From the NCBI GenBank assembly GCA_905221605.1, contig CAJNDS010002368.1, forward strand, positions 326,001 through 357,500: a DNA stretch of 31,500 nucleotides. Direction: 5' to 3'. Every line of letters begins with the position of its first letter. The first letter of the stretch is position 1. The position numbers were made by a program, and so were the translations under genes. This stretch comes from Symbiodinium natans. Lineage: Eukaryota > Sar > Dinophyceae > Suessiales > Symbiodiniaceae. Below are positions 19,245 through 27,569 of this stretch, piece after piece. The notes under the pieces are model-generated. The model saw only the letters and a program-made list of their open reading frames with translations. It was not told the origin of the DNA and ran no database searches.

Positions 19245-19266
19245 CCATATGACGACTACCGATAGC
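19245..19266 (-). CDS. Candidate channel exon 6a: end of S3
   Basis: Twenty-two nt starting at AGCTCAG|G in phase 2. It continues exon 6 as Q-LSVVVIW, which would complete the S3 helix, and ends at TGG|GCTTTA (GC donor, phase 0). It is chosen because it is hydrophobic and in phase. Its small size makes it speculative. Confidence 0.35.
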
Positions 19267-19518
19267 CTGAGCTTTCAGCCCAACGCCCTTCGCGGATTGA
19301 GACGTGTTTGGGAATTAGGGTTTTAGGGGTTGGGTTATTGGGAGTTTGGGAATTAGGGTCTAGGCGTCTAGGGTTCGAGGGTTTGGTTTTGAGTTTGGGC
19401 CTAGGGTTCAGGGTTCAGGGTTTAGGGCTCAGAGCAGGTTATGTCAGAAGCCCGGCTGTACTTCAAGGAGTGTCCCGGAATCATGGGGGAAGAGTTTTGT
19501 TTTTGGAGGCTATGCAGC

Positions 19519-19581
19519 TGAATCGCCAGCAAGAAGTCGAAGATGTTCCACTTCCAATCGATGCCATACACGAAGTCCAGC
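19519..19581 (-). CDS. Channel exon 6: S3
   Basis: Sixty-three nt, phase 2 to 2, reading LDFVYGIDWKWNIFDFLLAI. The DWKWNIFDF motif is the hallmark start of S3 in voltage-gated cation channels. The acceptor is GGTTCAG|G and the donor CA|GCTGCA. The next firm exon starts in phase 1, so one or two small exons are missing between S3 and S4 (see the two candidates). Confidence 0.85.
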
Positions 19582-19612
19582 CTGAACCGGGCTGGCACTT
19601 GGAGACTTTCTA

Positions 19613-19757
19613 AGGGTAGTTACATGGTCCCGCAGTATGGGCAGTTAAAAGGGTACCCCGGATACGCCCCTTATATGCCGTATGCAAATTCGGGGCCCAT
19701 ACATCAGAACCCTTTAAAGGAGGTAAGGGACTATACTAGGGGCCCATGAAACTGACT
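19613..19757. mobile_element. Family D inverted-repeat element
   Basis: Starts GGGTAGTTACATGGTCCC and ends GGGCCCATGAAACTGAC. The core CCTTTAAAGGAGGTAAGGGA is shared with both segmental-duplication copies. Confidence 0.6.
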
Positions 19758-19831
19758 TGTGGGAGTATGTAGCCCTGAGGCTTTCGGGTTGGGGCGTTCG
19801 GGGTTTAGGGTTTGGGGTTTAGGGGTTGGGC

Positions 19832-19878
19832 CTTTTGGCTGCCAGGCGAATCAAGACCTCCGCGACAAACATCCCGAC
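19832..19878 (-). CDS. Channel exon 5: S2
   Basis: Forty-seven nt, phase 0 to 2, reading VGMFVAEVLIRLAAK plus AG. The donor AAAAG|GCCC and the next acceptor TTCAG|G rebuild an arginine codon, giving LAAKR-LDFVYG. The acceptor CAGAG|GTC sits 12 nt after an uninterrupted run of 18 C (transcript sense), which may act as its pyrimidine tract. Confidence 0.82.
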
Positions 19879-19890
19879 CTCTGCTGGGGC

Positions 19891-19908
19891 GGGGGGGGGG
19901 GGGGGGGG
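19891..19908. repeat. G18 tract (C18 in transcript sense) next to a splice acceptor
   Basis: Eighteen G, 12 bp above channel exon 5. Other C tracts lie at 12435-12449 (C15) and 21319-21333 (C15). Confidence 0.95.
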
Positions 19909-20154
19909 AGTGTAGGGCCTTTTGCTTGAAGACTCAAGTAGGGCTATAAGCAGGGTAGCTCTACCTACCTCTGGAGTAGGCCCTGGAAAAAAGTACATAC
20001 ATTTTAGGTATAAGTAGCTAAAGTGGGAACCCAGAACAAAAAAAAACATTAAAGTATAGCACTCCAAACCCCAGTCTAATGATAGCCCTACTTTGGGTGC
20101 TTAGAACCCTTCTTGTAGCAGAGTTTCTGGGGTTCAAGGGGGGAAGGCCTTTTG

Positions 20155-20245
20155 CTCGAAGGTTGCAGTAGGGTCATGCCCTGACCAGAACCCTACCTAG
20201 TTTCCTTCTCAACCCTTCTTATACTACCCATGAACCTTCAAGTAG
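20155..20245. mobile_element. Family A inverted-repeat element
   Basis: Right end TACTACCCATGAACCTTCAA with a weaker left end GCTCGAAGGTTGCAGTAGGG. A related left end occurs at 19923. Other solo ends lie at 1385-1419, 2206-2230, 2327-2368 and 22330-22366. Confidence 0.5.
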
Positions 20246-20394
20246 CCCTAAGCCCTAAGCCCTAAACCCCACACCCTAAACCCCAAGCCCTTTCGGGCGA
20301 GGTTCAGGTGCTGGAGGGAGGGTTTGGAGCTTCCGTTAAATTGAGGGCTTCGAGCGGTTTAGGAGTTTAGGGTTTAGTGGTTTTGGGGTTTAGG

Positions 20395-20505
20395 GTTTAA
20401 GGGTTTAAGGGTTTAAGGGTTTAAGGGTTTAAGGGTTTAAGGGTTTAAGGGTTTAAGGGTTAAAGGGTTTAAGGGTTTAAGGGTTTAAGGGTTTAAGGGT
20501 TTCGG
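20395..20505. repeat. TTTAAGGG octamer array
   Basis: About 13 units of GGGTTTAA with one GGGTTAAA variant, another locally amplified unit type. Confidence 0.94.
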
Positions 20506-21180
20506 GTTTAGGGTTTGGGGTTTAGGGTTTAGGGTTTAAGGTTCCAGGGTCTAGAGCTTTTGTTGAGGGTTCGGGCGGAAGCCGTCGGAAGGGTGTCTTC
20601 TTAGAGGCCCGTTGTTAAAGTCAGAAGGTCAGGGTCCTCTAAATTTTAAACCCCCTGAAGCCAAATCCCTCAAACCTTACTTACTCGATATCTTAGATGC
20701 TTTTTCAACCCCAAACCCAAAACCCAAAACCCTCTACGGCCTAAACCCCGAAGCCCCCCCCCCCACACCCCCGCACCAATTTAGGATCTTTAGGGTTTAG
20801 GCGCCAGCCGGCTTGAGGGTTTAGACCCTAAACCCTAAACCCTAAACCCGAAACCCTAAAACGTAAACCCCTAACCCTAAACCCTAAACCCTAAACCCCA
20901 AACCCCAAACCCTAAACCCTAACTCTCAAACCCTAGACCCTCGGTACTCAGTACCAGGGGGCTGGAAGTCTGAGGCCTACGCTTGACGATGACCTGGGTC
21001 CTTGAGAGGCTTAGGTCTTAAGGCGCTAAGCCCCAAGCCCAAGGGGGTATCCCTAAACCATAATTAGACCCGAAACCCTAAACCTTAAACTTACCCTAAA
21101 CCCTAAACCCTAAACCCTACACCCAGCACCCTAAAGCCTAAACCCGAAACCCCCAATTTTTCTGGACTCGGCTTCCGGAC

Positions 21181-21218
21181 GAAGATTTGGTTCACCATGT
21201 GGAACCACGTGGGATCTC
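21181..21218 (-). CDS. Channel exon 4: S1-S2 loop and start of S2
   Basis: Thirty-eight nt, phase 1 to 0, reading DPTWFHMVNQIF after two leading bases. The acceptor is CGAAAG|GAG and the donor TTC|GTCCGG, the same donor hexamer as exon 15. Joined to exon 5 it gives MVNQIF-VGMFVAEVLIR, a typical S2 with an acidic residue followed by arginine. Confidence 0.78.
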
Positions 21219-21750
21219 CTTTCGAGGAGTGTGGAGGTTTACGAAATATGGTTCAGGGCTGAGGGTTTAGGGTTGAATAGTAGGATTCGCTGATAAACAA
21301 GACCCCAAGAAGGTACCTCCCCCCCCCCCCCCCACGGCTTTAGGAAGTTTCATAATTTAGGGATGGCTTTGCGCCTTTAGGGTCTAGGGTTTAGGGTTTA
21401 GGTGTGGTGTAGGGTGTCGTCTTGAAAATAAAGGGTCGAAGGCCAACACCGCATCATGTGTGGTACCCTGAACACCGAAGCCGCCCCATGACTGCTGATC
21501 CCGAAAGTGAACTCAAAACCCTAAAGCCCTCAACTTACCCTACAACCTACAACCCTAATTAAGAGCCTCTCTGAAGCCGTAAAACCTCACAACCTGAAAA
21601 CCTTAACGCCCTAAATCCCTGGGACCCTGAAACCCTGAACCCTGAACGATCTACGGTTCGGGAATCGGCGCACTTAGCTCCACCCTGTAGAAATCAAGCC
21701 GAAAAACCACACCCAGAAGCCACGCAGCCTCTTTGCGGCGTGGCCAGCAC

Positions 21751-21789
21751 GTTCTGCATGCTCACGTCGGTCATGATGCCAATGAAGAC
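21751..21789 (-). CDS. Channel exon 3: second half of S1
   Basis: Reads VFIGIMTDVSMQN in phase 0. The acceptor CCTAAAAG|GTC is itself a modified telomere-type unit. The end is uncertain: AAC|GTGCTG is used here, but GAC|GTGAGC (exon end 21766) or CTG|GCCACG (21745) are also possible. The next exon found starts in phase 1, so a linker exon is missing. A candidate begins at 21467 and reads GTTHDAVLAFD, but its donor is unclear. Confidence 0.7.
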
Positions 21790-22525
21790 CTTTTAGGGTT
21801 TAGAGTTTAGGGTTTAGGGTTTGCGGTCTAAAAACTTTAACGTGTCAACACATGAAGCCCTTAAGCCTGAAACCCTAAACCCTAAACCCTATTTTGGGGG
21901 CCAAGTGCTTCGGGAAAAGGAAATAAGGTAGACAAGCATCCATTCAATGGACGGCTTTCACTGGAGCCGTGGGGGGGCTTCAACGTTGAGGGATCAGGGT
22001 TTGGCCTGGGGTTTGGGGTTTCAAGGTTCATGGGAGACCCTAAACTATACGGCCATGCACCCAAAACTCCAAGTCTAGGCGTTCCAACCGTTTCCAGGTG
22101 GCGGGGACTACAAAGACCCGAGAGGCCCCAGAACCTCAACCTGCATTCCGCCCCCAAACACGCATTTCGAATTGGGTTTAGCGATAAACCCTCCAGAACT
22201 TAGTCAGATTTGGAAACCCCTGGAAGAGAAGCGTAGCGTAACTTCAGAGCATCAAACCAACAAGCCCCTATTTGGAGGCGATGGCTTTAGGGTTTGAGGT
22301 GAGGGTTCGAACAGAGCAGCAACTGTGCTATAGCCCGGTTACAACCACCATTGGACCTCCAAGTAGCCACGGAACCCTAAACCCCCCCAGACCTACAGAA
22401 CATCTAACCCTGCATGCACTGGTAATAGGATGCGTATTTGCTCTTCACTGAAGAAAGTCCAGGCCTAGACGTTAAGATTTCCATATCAGCAGCGGTCAAT
22501 TTTACTTGTTAAGTTGAAGGACAGG

Positions 22526-22673
22526 ATGTTGGGGTTATCGTTTTCCGCGTGTCCCATATCGCTCTGCAGGTTGAAACGCTCCTCCGCTAATTTCATACCA
22601 AGTCCCTACATCGCATATGTATTTATCATCATGTTGGGGTTATCCTTTTTTGCGTGTCCCATATCGTTCTGCA
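22526..22673. repeat. Pair of 43-bp direct repeats
   Basis: 22526-22568 and 22631-22673 both begin ATGTTGGGGTTATC and end CTGCA; 4 of 43 bases differ by eye. Spaced 105 bp apart. Confidence 0.85.
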
Positions 22674-22715
22674 CATCAACAGCCACCAAACCATAAATTG
22701 ATGTCCGTCCCTTAC

Positions 22716-22979
22716 AAAGTACGCATGTCTCTCAGCATGAGAGACCGTTCCTCGTGGATGACCGACCATGTTTGTGCGATTGCATCGAGGTGTAAGCGCA
22801 AAGTTGGTACTGGTCTGACAAAACCGCCCCTGCTGTCAAACACGCACTGCACAGTCAGATGGCTTCTTGCCAATTCGGCAATCTTCGCAATCACCTTCTT
22901 CATTCCAGATGTTGTATCACATGAAGTCAAAAGACTCCGAACATCGGCTTTTTGCAATTGACCTAAGCCAAAGAAAGCT
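22716..22979 (-). CDS. Exon-like stretch of unknown protein nested in the S1 intron
   Basis: About 264 nt open, ending at a consensus donor (ACTTT|GTAAGG). It reads AFFGLGQLQKADVRSLLTSC, then DTTSGMKKVIAKIAELARSH, LTVQCVFDSRGGFVRPVPTL and RLHLDAIAQTWSVIHEERSL. The start may be at an in-frame ATG (22987), at GTGGAG|A (22979, in phase with 23120-23169) or at GGCTTAG|G (22962). Codon use and a helical pattern suggest real coding. Channel exons 2 and 3 join without it. A later piece at 22420-22508 (KLTAADMEILTSRPGLSSVK) may follow, but its phase does not fit. Confidence 0.45.
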
Positions 22980-23016
22980 CTCCACATTCACGCACCATGC
23001 ATCCACCCGTCCTTCC

Positions 23017-23070
23017 ATGCATACATACATACATACATACATACATGCATGCATGCATGCATACATACAC
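23017..23070. repeat. CATA/CATG microsatellite
   Basis: CATA tetramers changing to CATG and back to CATA. Confidence 0.95.
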
Positions 23071-23119
23071 ACAAACAAACAAATATACAACCCTGAAAGC
23101 CTATAGCCCTAAACCCTGC

Positions 23120-23169
23120 CTAATATGGCGCACTCCATGACAATGCACCTCTTCCAAAATATTGTCCAT
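23120..23169 (-). CDS. Possible first exon of a nested gene in the S1 intron
   Basis: Starts at an ATG and reads MDNILEEVHCHGVRHI plus AG, with donor ATTAG|GCAGGG (GC type, phase 2). It matches the phase of the exon-like stretch at 22716-22979. Both lie on the minus strand inside the intron between channel exons 2 and 3. Function unknown. Confidence 0.35.
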
Positions 23170-23361
23170 ATCGCGCCGAAGCCCTAACACACAAAAACCT
23201 CTAATCCTCAAAGCCCTAAGCCCTAAACCTTTAAACCCCTAAAACCCTTTATCCCTGAATCTCTTGAACCCTTAACCCTAAAGCCAAATCCCCAAAATAG
23301 CCCCGAAACAAAAACCCAAGCACTAATCCCTAAAACCCAGAAGCTTCACGAATTCCGTAAA

Positions 23362-23440
23362 CCCTGACCCTGCACCCTAAACCCTAAACCCTAACCCTAA
23401 ACTCTAAACCCCAAGCCCCAAACCCTAAACCCCAAAGTCC
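23362..23440. repeat. CCCTAAA-type repeats below channel exon 2
   Basis: CCCTAAA, CCCCAAG and CTCTAAA units ending 27 nt below the exon. TTTAGGG units start at 23513 on the other side. Confidence 0.9.
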
Positions 23441-23466
23441 CCTGCGCATCCCTGGGGCCCCCGGGC

Positions 23467-23508
23467 TGCATTGGCGAAGATGATGAAGCCGACGGCCAGC
23501 TGGAAAGC
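23467..23508 (-). CDS. Channel exon 2: first half of S1
   Basis: Forty-two nt, phase 0 to 0, reading AFQLAVGFIIFANA, a hydrophobic membrane helix. The acceptor CCCCAG|GCT lies directly against CCCTAAA-type repeat (transcript sense). The donor is GCA|GCCCGG. Joined to exon 3 it gives FANA-VFIGIM, the usual S1 pattern of dinoflagellate channels. Confidence 0.8.
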
Positions 23509-24280
23509 CTGGGGTTTAGGGTTTAGGGCTAGGGTTTAGGGTTTAGGGTTTCGGGTGTGAGGTTTAGGATTGGGGGTTAAGGGTTTAGGGTTGTAGAGTT
23601 GAGGGTTGAGGGTTTGGTTGAGGGATTGTCTACTTCCGGATGGGTTTAGGGTTGAAGGTGGAAAGGGTTGAGGAATTGGGGTTTGGGGGCTTGGGGCTTG
23701 GCGCTTAAGGGTCTGGGGGGGAGGCTTCGGATTTGGTGTTTTGCGCGCAGAGGCTTTAAAGTTCAGGTGACAGTTCAAGAAGTTCAGTGATCGAATGCGG
23801 TAAGCTAGAAACCCTTAACAGCATTGACGCGTCGCACATATTATAGATAGAGGACATACGGGAGGGCTTTAGGGGGGGCATTCGCGTTGAGGTCGGTGGC
23901 TCACTTTTGCTACTGGCGACGTTTGCCACGGTTTGATCGGCAGTGCCTGTGAACCCTCAAACCTCAACCCACACCTCTAAACCCATCTGAAAGTAGACTC
24001 GCAGGTCGTTCTTATGCTACGAATTTATGGTTGCAAAGGTTCGGGTTTCTTCACTGAACTTGGAACCCTTACAAAAATTACTATTTGTTTTTTTAGGAAC
24101 TACTGACTATAGTGCCCAAATGTTAAAAACTATGCCCAAGCTACCCTAAGGTTTAGGGTTGAGGCCTACAAACGCCGTTGCCCCTGCGGAATACCCTAAC
24201 CCCTAAACCCTAAACCCGTTGCAAAGGAAAGGGCTTAGGGCTGAGGCTTACAAACGCCGTTGTCCCCTTGAGGAAGAGGC

Positions 24281-24325
24281 CGTGCCATCCACCAGCTGCT
24301 CTAGCTTCGTCTTTGGTGGATGCAC
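24281..24325 (-). CDS. Channel exon 1: cytoplasmic segment just before S1
   Basis: Forty-five nt, phase 0 to 0, reading VHPPKTKLEQLVDGT. The acceptor is GGTCAG|GTG and the donor is ACG|GCCTCT (GC type). It joins exon 2 in frame to give LEQLVDGT-AFQLAVG, a charged lead-in to S1 as expected for these channels. TTTAGGG-type repeats begin about 20 nt upstream in transcript sense. Earlier exons must exist, because no start codon is present. Confidence 0.65.
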
Positions 24326-24343
24326 CTGACCGCGCAGGGTCAA

Positions 24344-24410
24344 AATTAGGGTTAGGGTTTAGGGTTTAGGGTTTCGGGTTTAGGTTTAGGGCGCAGGTTC
24401 AAAATTAGGG
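24344..24410. repeat. Last TTTAGGG block before the repeat-poor region
   Basis: TTAGGGTTTAGGG units 18 nt above channel exon 1. Beyond about 24.55 kb such repeats are nearly absent, apart from a short CCCCTAAA patch at 27161-27210. Confidence 0.88.
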
Positions 24411-24725
24411 TTTGCGGGTTTCGAAGGTTTGTAAATAAGGTTTCTAGGGTTTAGGGCGCAGGCTCACAATTCGGACTTGCAGGGTTCCTACGGTGTTAAG
24501 CTAAGGTTTCGAGGGGCTGTAGGGTTTCGTAGGGCTTATTAGGGCTTCTAGGGAATAGTGTGGCTCGAACCTGTAGGCACGACGTGCGCAATTGTGCTTG
24601 TGTAGAAATGAATACATGTACGAAGCAAAGGTTCATGGCGGAGGCGGCAGTGCTCCAGCGCAACGCTGAGAAGAGGTCGAGCTTCTGAGGCCCGCTTCAC
24701 CTATACTTTGAAAGGGCCACGCACT

Positions 24726-25336
24726 TCAGTTGCGGTGATTAGGCGCCTTTCGCCTGACGCTGATGCCCCAAAGCCGAGCTGGGGCCAAGCACCGTTGCCG
24801 GTGGCACGGCTGCGCCAGCAACAGCACCCCCCGGATGTGACCCTGCTGAGACCTACGCACTCGCGCGCGTGCAATCTCAGAGTTCGGGGTCCTGCGTGAC
24901 TTGTCCTTCACGCGCTGCTCCCAAACAGCTTTGCAGGCAAAGATTAAAAAACCTTCTGCGCAGCTTTGGCGACGTCTGCCCGGCAGTGAAGAGCCTTTCT
25001 CCCCGAAGCGTGACCTCAGCAGCCTTTGTCTGCAGGCCGGCTTTCGCAAAAACTGCTCCGGAGGAGCGGCCATTCCAAGCCTTCACCAGGAGACTCGTGG
25101 CTTTGGCATCCGCGCCAGCCAGCGGAATACGTAAAGCGGTTGAGCGGCAAAACCATTCCGTGCGTTGCCATGCAACACGCCGACATGTGCAAATCGGCTT
25201 GGGGCACGGCTTCTTCCGTAAACGACAAATGAACGAAGTGAATGCAATACGCCTGCTACACACGTATCAAACTTGCGAGCCTGCGAGCGGGGAATTTAAG
25301 AGGGCTGTAAAGAAATTCGAATTAGTGCCCGCTTAA
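24726..25336. other. GC-rich stretch with overlapping open frames on both strands
   Basis: Several frames are open at once: plus 24869-25336 (155 codons), minus 24877-25263 (128 codons) and minus 24726-25073. The minus frame containing LLVKAWNGRSSGAVFAKAGL and QTKAAEVTLRGERLF looks most protein-like and has the channel gene's strand, so it could hold upstream exons. No motif decides the strand. GC-richness alone can keep frames open. Confidence 0.25.
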
Positions 25337-25377
25337 TACTGAAATAGTAGTGTCTGATTTCCTCGCGAGGCCCATCT

Positions 25378-25782
25378 CTACATGGGAGTGATGTCGAGAT
25401 ATTGCTCCTCATCTGTACATACCCTATACTTCCAGGGACCTAATAGCTGAGTCCTTGAGGGTTCTAGTAACCTAACTACTAGGTACACGGGCCATAGAAG
25501 GCCGCGTGGTTTCGCGCATGCTGCAATGTCACGAAGAAGTGCCTTGTAACCCACGCTTGCCAGTGTTTTCGTAACTTTTGGGGATTTCAAGACGGAAATC
25601 ACACCCGCAAAGCTAGGGAACAAAACTACTCGAAAAAACGGAAGTGAGCACCAAAATCGGGAAAAAGAGATATAGAGCACATTGTTTTTTCTGCACACGG
25701 CTTGAACCACAATCGTTGCAGTGCGACGGCTCTTTGGACGTGCATCCATGCCACTGAACATGTGTGCTCTAGCTGCAGGCAT
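25378..25782 (-). CDS. Hypothetical open frame that includes an inverted-repeat-element fragment
   Basis: A 134-codon minus-strand frame from a real ATG at 25782. The first part reads MPAARAHMFSGMDARPKSRR; the C-terminal part, near LLEPSRTQLLGPWKYRV, is translated from a copy of a repeat also present at 9485-9525. It lies just downstream of the gag-like frame on the same strand. No domain was recognised. It may be part of that element's tail or a chance frame. Confidence 0.25.
   Translation of the reverse strand: MPAARAHMFSGMDARPKSRRTATIVVQAVCRKNNVLYISFSRFWCSLPFFRVVLFPSFAGVISVLKSPKVTKTLASVGYKALLRDIAACAKPRGLLWPVYLVVRLLEPSRTQLLGPWKYRVCTDEEQYLDITPM
25432..25472. repeat. Second copy of family G (partial)
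   Basis: Begins CCAGGGACCTAATAGCTGAG; reverse complement of 9485-9525. It lies inside the hypothetical frame 25378-25782. Confidence 0.5.
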
Positions 25783-25800
25783 ATGTTCTACCCTTACAAG

Positions 25801-27065
25801 CTACAGGTAGTCGTGTAGTTTTTGGGAGTCCTGCTCACGGCTGTGGGGATTCAGTGATGGAGACAAAGAGATCCGGTCTGGGGTCCTGGAACCTTGACTT
25901 CGGGATTCAGGGTGCACTGCTGTGGGAAGGAAGAGGGTGGTTTTGGTCCGGTGGGCTGGCAGTTCAGGGGTACGCTGCATTTGACGTGCCCAATGAACGT
26001 GCCCAACCCCCCAAAACCCCCCAACCCACCCCGCCCATACGCTGTAGGAGTGGGGCTGCAGACACCGCTGGCAGAAATGCGAGAACTTGCAATCTTTGTG
26101 GGGGCAACCGGGCAACCGGCCTTCTTTTGGAAACGGAAGCAGAGGAGCTTCCCATCAGGGCCCCTCTTGTGCTTCGCGATGGTCTTCAAAACTTTTCCCT
26201 TGCAATCGCCATTCTTGCCGAGACCTTTTCCCGCACCCTTCCAGCCGGCCCCAACTTCCACCTGCCCAGTGCCACCTAGGCTGTCAGTGCAACCACCAAG
26301 AGAGAACGGGGTCATGAAGTGGAAGGCGAAGAGGTCCGGAGCTGCGCAAGCTGCCTTCAAAGCAGCACCAAGATCGCCCACTGCGCCGTCACGAACAGAC
26401 TGATACGCTCGCTTGCGCAGCTCTGACTCATACTTGAGAATCAAACTCCACTTAGGAACACGACCATCCTCGGCCCTTAAGCCTGCAACCTTATCTCCAA
26501 GCACAAAATCAGACAGTCTGCGAAAGGCGTCCACGATGCTTTCAGGCAACCAAGAGCGCGTCGCGCGCTTGGATCGGATCATGTGCCAAGCCAGCCCGAG
26601 ACGGCGACGACGAAGCCGCAGCTCTTCTGGGGTGGCTGGCGGCACTGTCATGGCGCGCCCCGGCTTGATCTGCAGACATGAAGAAGCTGGGTCAATTACG
26701 GCGGCATAGGCTTCAGTCTCGGCATCTTCTAAGCTAGTTGCATCTCGAAGATCTTCAACGACTGGAGCGTTCTCCTCAACCTGCTCGAGCTTCTGAGCCA
26801 ACAAAGACAAAGACTTGCTGGGCAACTCTTTGTCGGACAAGGTGCCGTGGTAGGCTTCCACAGCGCGGCGCATGGCTGCGTACTCTGATGTTTGCACCAC
26901 TCGGTCCTGCACCCCAAGTTTGGACTCCGCGCGGTTCTTCTCCGTCATGCTCAACTGCCGCCGGCATGCGTCCCAGACTGAGAGGAGCAAGGCCATGTGC
27001 ACACGCGAGTCTGCATTTTCCGTGTAAGGCAACGGCAGTTCTTTGGCCAAAGCTTTACCACTGGG
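25801..27065 (-). pseudogene. Gag-like open frame with a CCCH zinc finger split by a frameshift
   Basis: A minus-strand frame opens after a stop at 27066-27068 and runs to 25851; the first ATG is at 26996. Upstream sequence includes CTTCTTGGTAG|CCC, so the start may be an exon boundary. The middle holds SWLPESIVDAFRRLSDFVLG and WSLILKYESELRKRAYQSVR, resembling proteins that recur in dinoflagellate genomes beside retroelement genes. A CCCH finger begins CFRFQKKAGC. An 8-bp tandem duplication at 26102-26117 then shifts the frame; the other frame continues HKDCKFSHFCQRC and ends at 25801. This looks like a recently damaged copy. No reverse transcriptase is present in the window, so 'gag-like' is an inference. 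Confidence 0.45.
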
Positions 27066-27068
27066 CTA

Positions 27069-27469
27069 CCAAGAAGAAAAGGCATCGGTGATCCCAGCGA
27101 CGCGGCTGCACCTGGGAGATTTGATAGCGCCTGCGGCTCTGGGCCGAAGCAACAAATCGCCCCCTAAACCCGAAACCCCTCAACCTCTAGGCCCCTAAAC
27201 CCCTACCCTAAGGATCTTGAGACTTTCTGGGCTAAGGTCCGGGCTTTATGGGTTAAAGGGCTGGGCTTTAGACTTTGGTGAGCAAGGGTCGCGGCCTGAG
27301 ACCGCCTCGTGGCTTGAAAGCGAATGAAGGCCCGCGAAGGCCCCTGAGAGCCGTGAAGGCCCTGAAAGCCCAGTCATGTTGGCGTGCCTCCCCGCAAACC
27401 TCAATTGAAGTCATATTTTGCCATAGAGCTTTGTCAGACCCCATGAATAGCTGCACAGTTTAAGCAGAC
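27069..27469. other. Intergenic stretch between divergent coding regions
   Basis: About 400 bp between the minus-strand gag-like frame and the plus-strand gene. It holds a short CCCCTAAA-type patch (27161-27210) and GGCCTTCGCGGG-like GC-rich sequence. No convincing exon or promoter motif was seen. Confidence 0.5.
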
Positions 27470-27569
27470 ATGGTGCTGATTGTGCGGAATGGATCGATGT
27501 GGCACCGTGGCAAGACATGCCGCGGGGAGCTGCTCGAGGACTGCTGCATCACGTCAGATTCAATATTTT
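27470..27569 (+). CDS. Plus-strand gene, possible exon 1
   Basis: ATG in context GACATGG, with an in-frame stop just upstream. It reads MVLIVRNGSMWHRGKTCRGE then LLEDCCITSDSIF and ends at a donor TTTT|GTGAGC in phase 1. Exon 2 starts in matching phase. The AAGCAG before the start could be a trans-splice acceptor. Weakly supported. Confidence 0.35.

Larger units (their letters stand above)
1962..24325 (-). other. Gene span: single-domain voltage-gated cation channel with paired EF-hands, introns filled with telomere-type repeats
   Basis: Twenty-one short minus-strand exons (27-66 nt) join into about 325 codons without a stop. Their order matches the six-transmembrane channel fold: S1-S4 voltage sensor, S5, pore, S6, then two EF-hands, as in single-domain EukCat-type or dinoflagellate channels. 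It should be a plasma- or organelle-membrane cation channel gated by voltage and modulated by calcium; ion selectivity cannot be read with certainty. Eighteen of 20 joins keep phase; S1-S2 and S3-S4 need one or more extra small exons. Donors are GC (15) or GT (6); 20 of 21 acceptors are AG|G. Introns run 214-2657 nt and consist mainly of CCCTAAA/TTTAGGG repeats plus inverted-repeat elements. The N terminus, the start codon and the end of EF-hand 2 were not found. Exon-level coding is seen directly; the family is inferred from motifs. Confidence 0.85.

Noticed and set aside
24869-25336. A 155-codon plus-strand gene
   Set aside because: Several frames are open in this GC-rich piece, with no domain or splice support for the plus strand.
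27268-27463. Mirror-image 62-codon frames on both strands
   Set aside because: They lie in GC-rich intergenic sequence with no start context or motif that decides between them.
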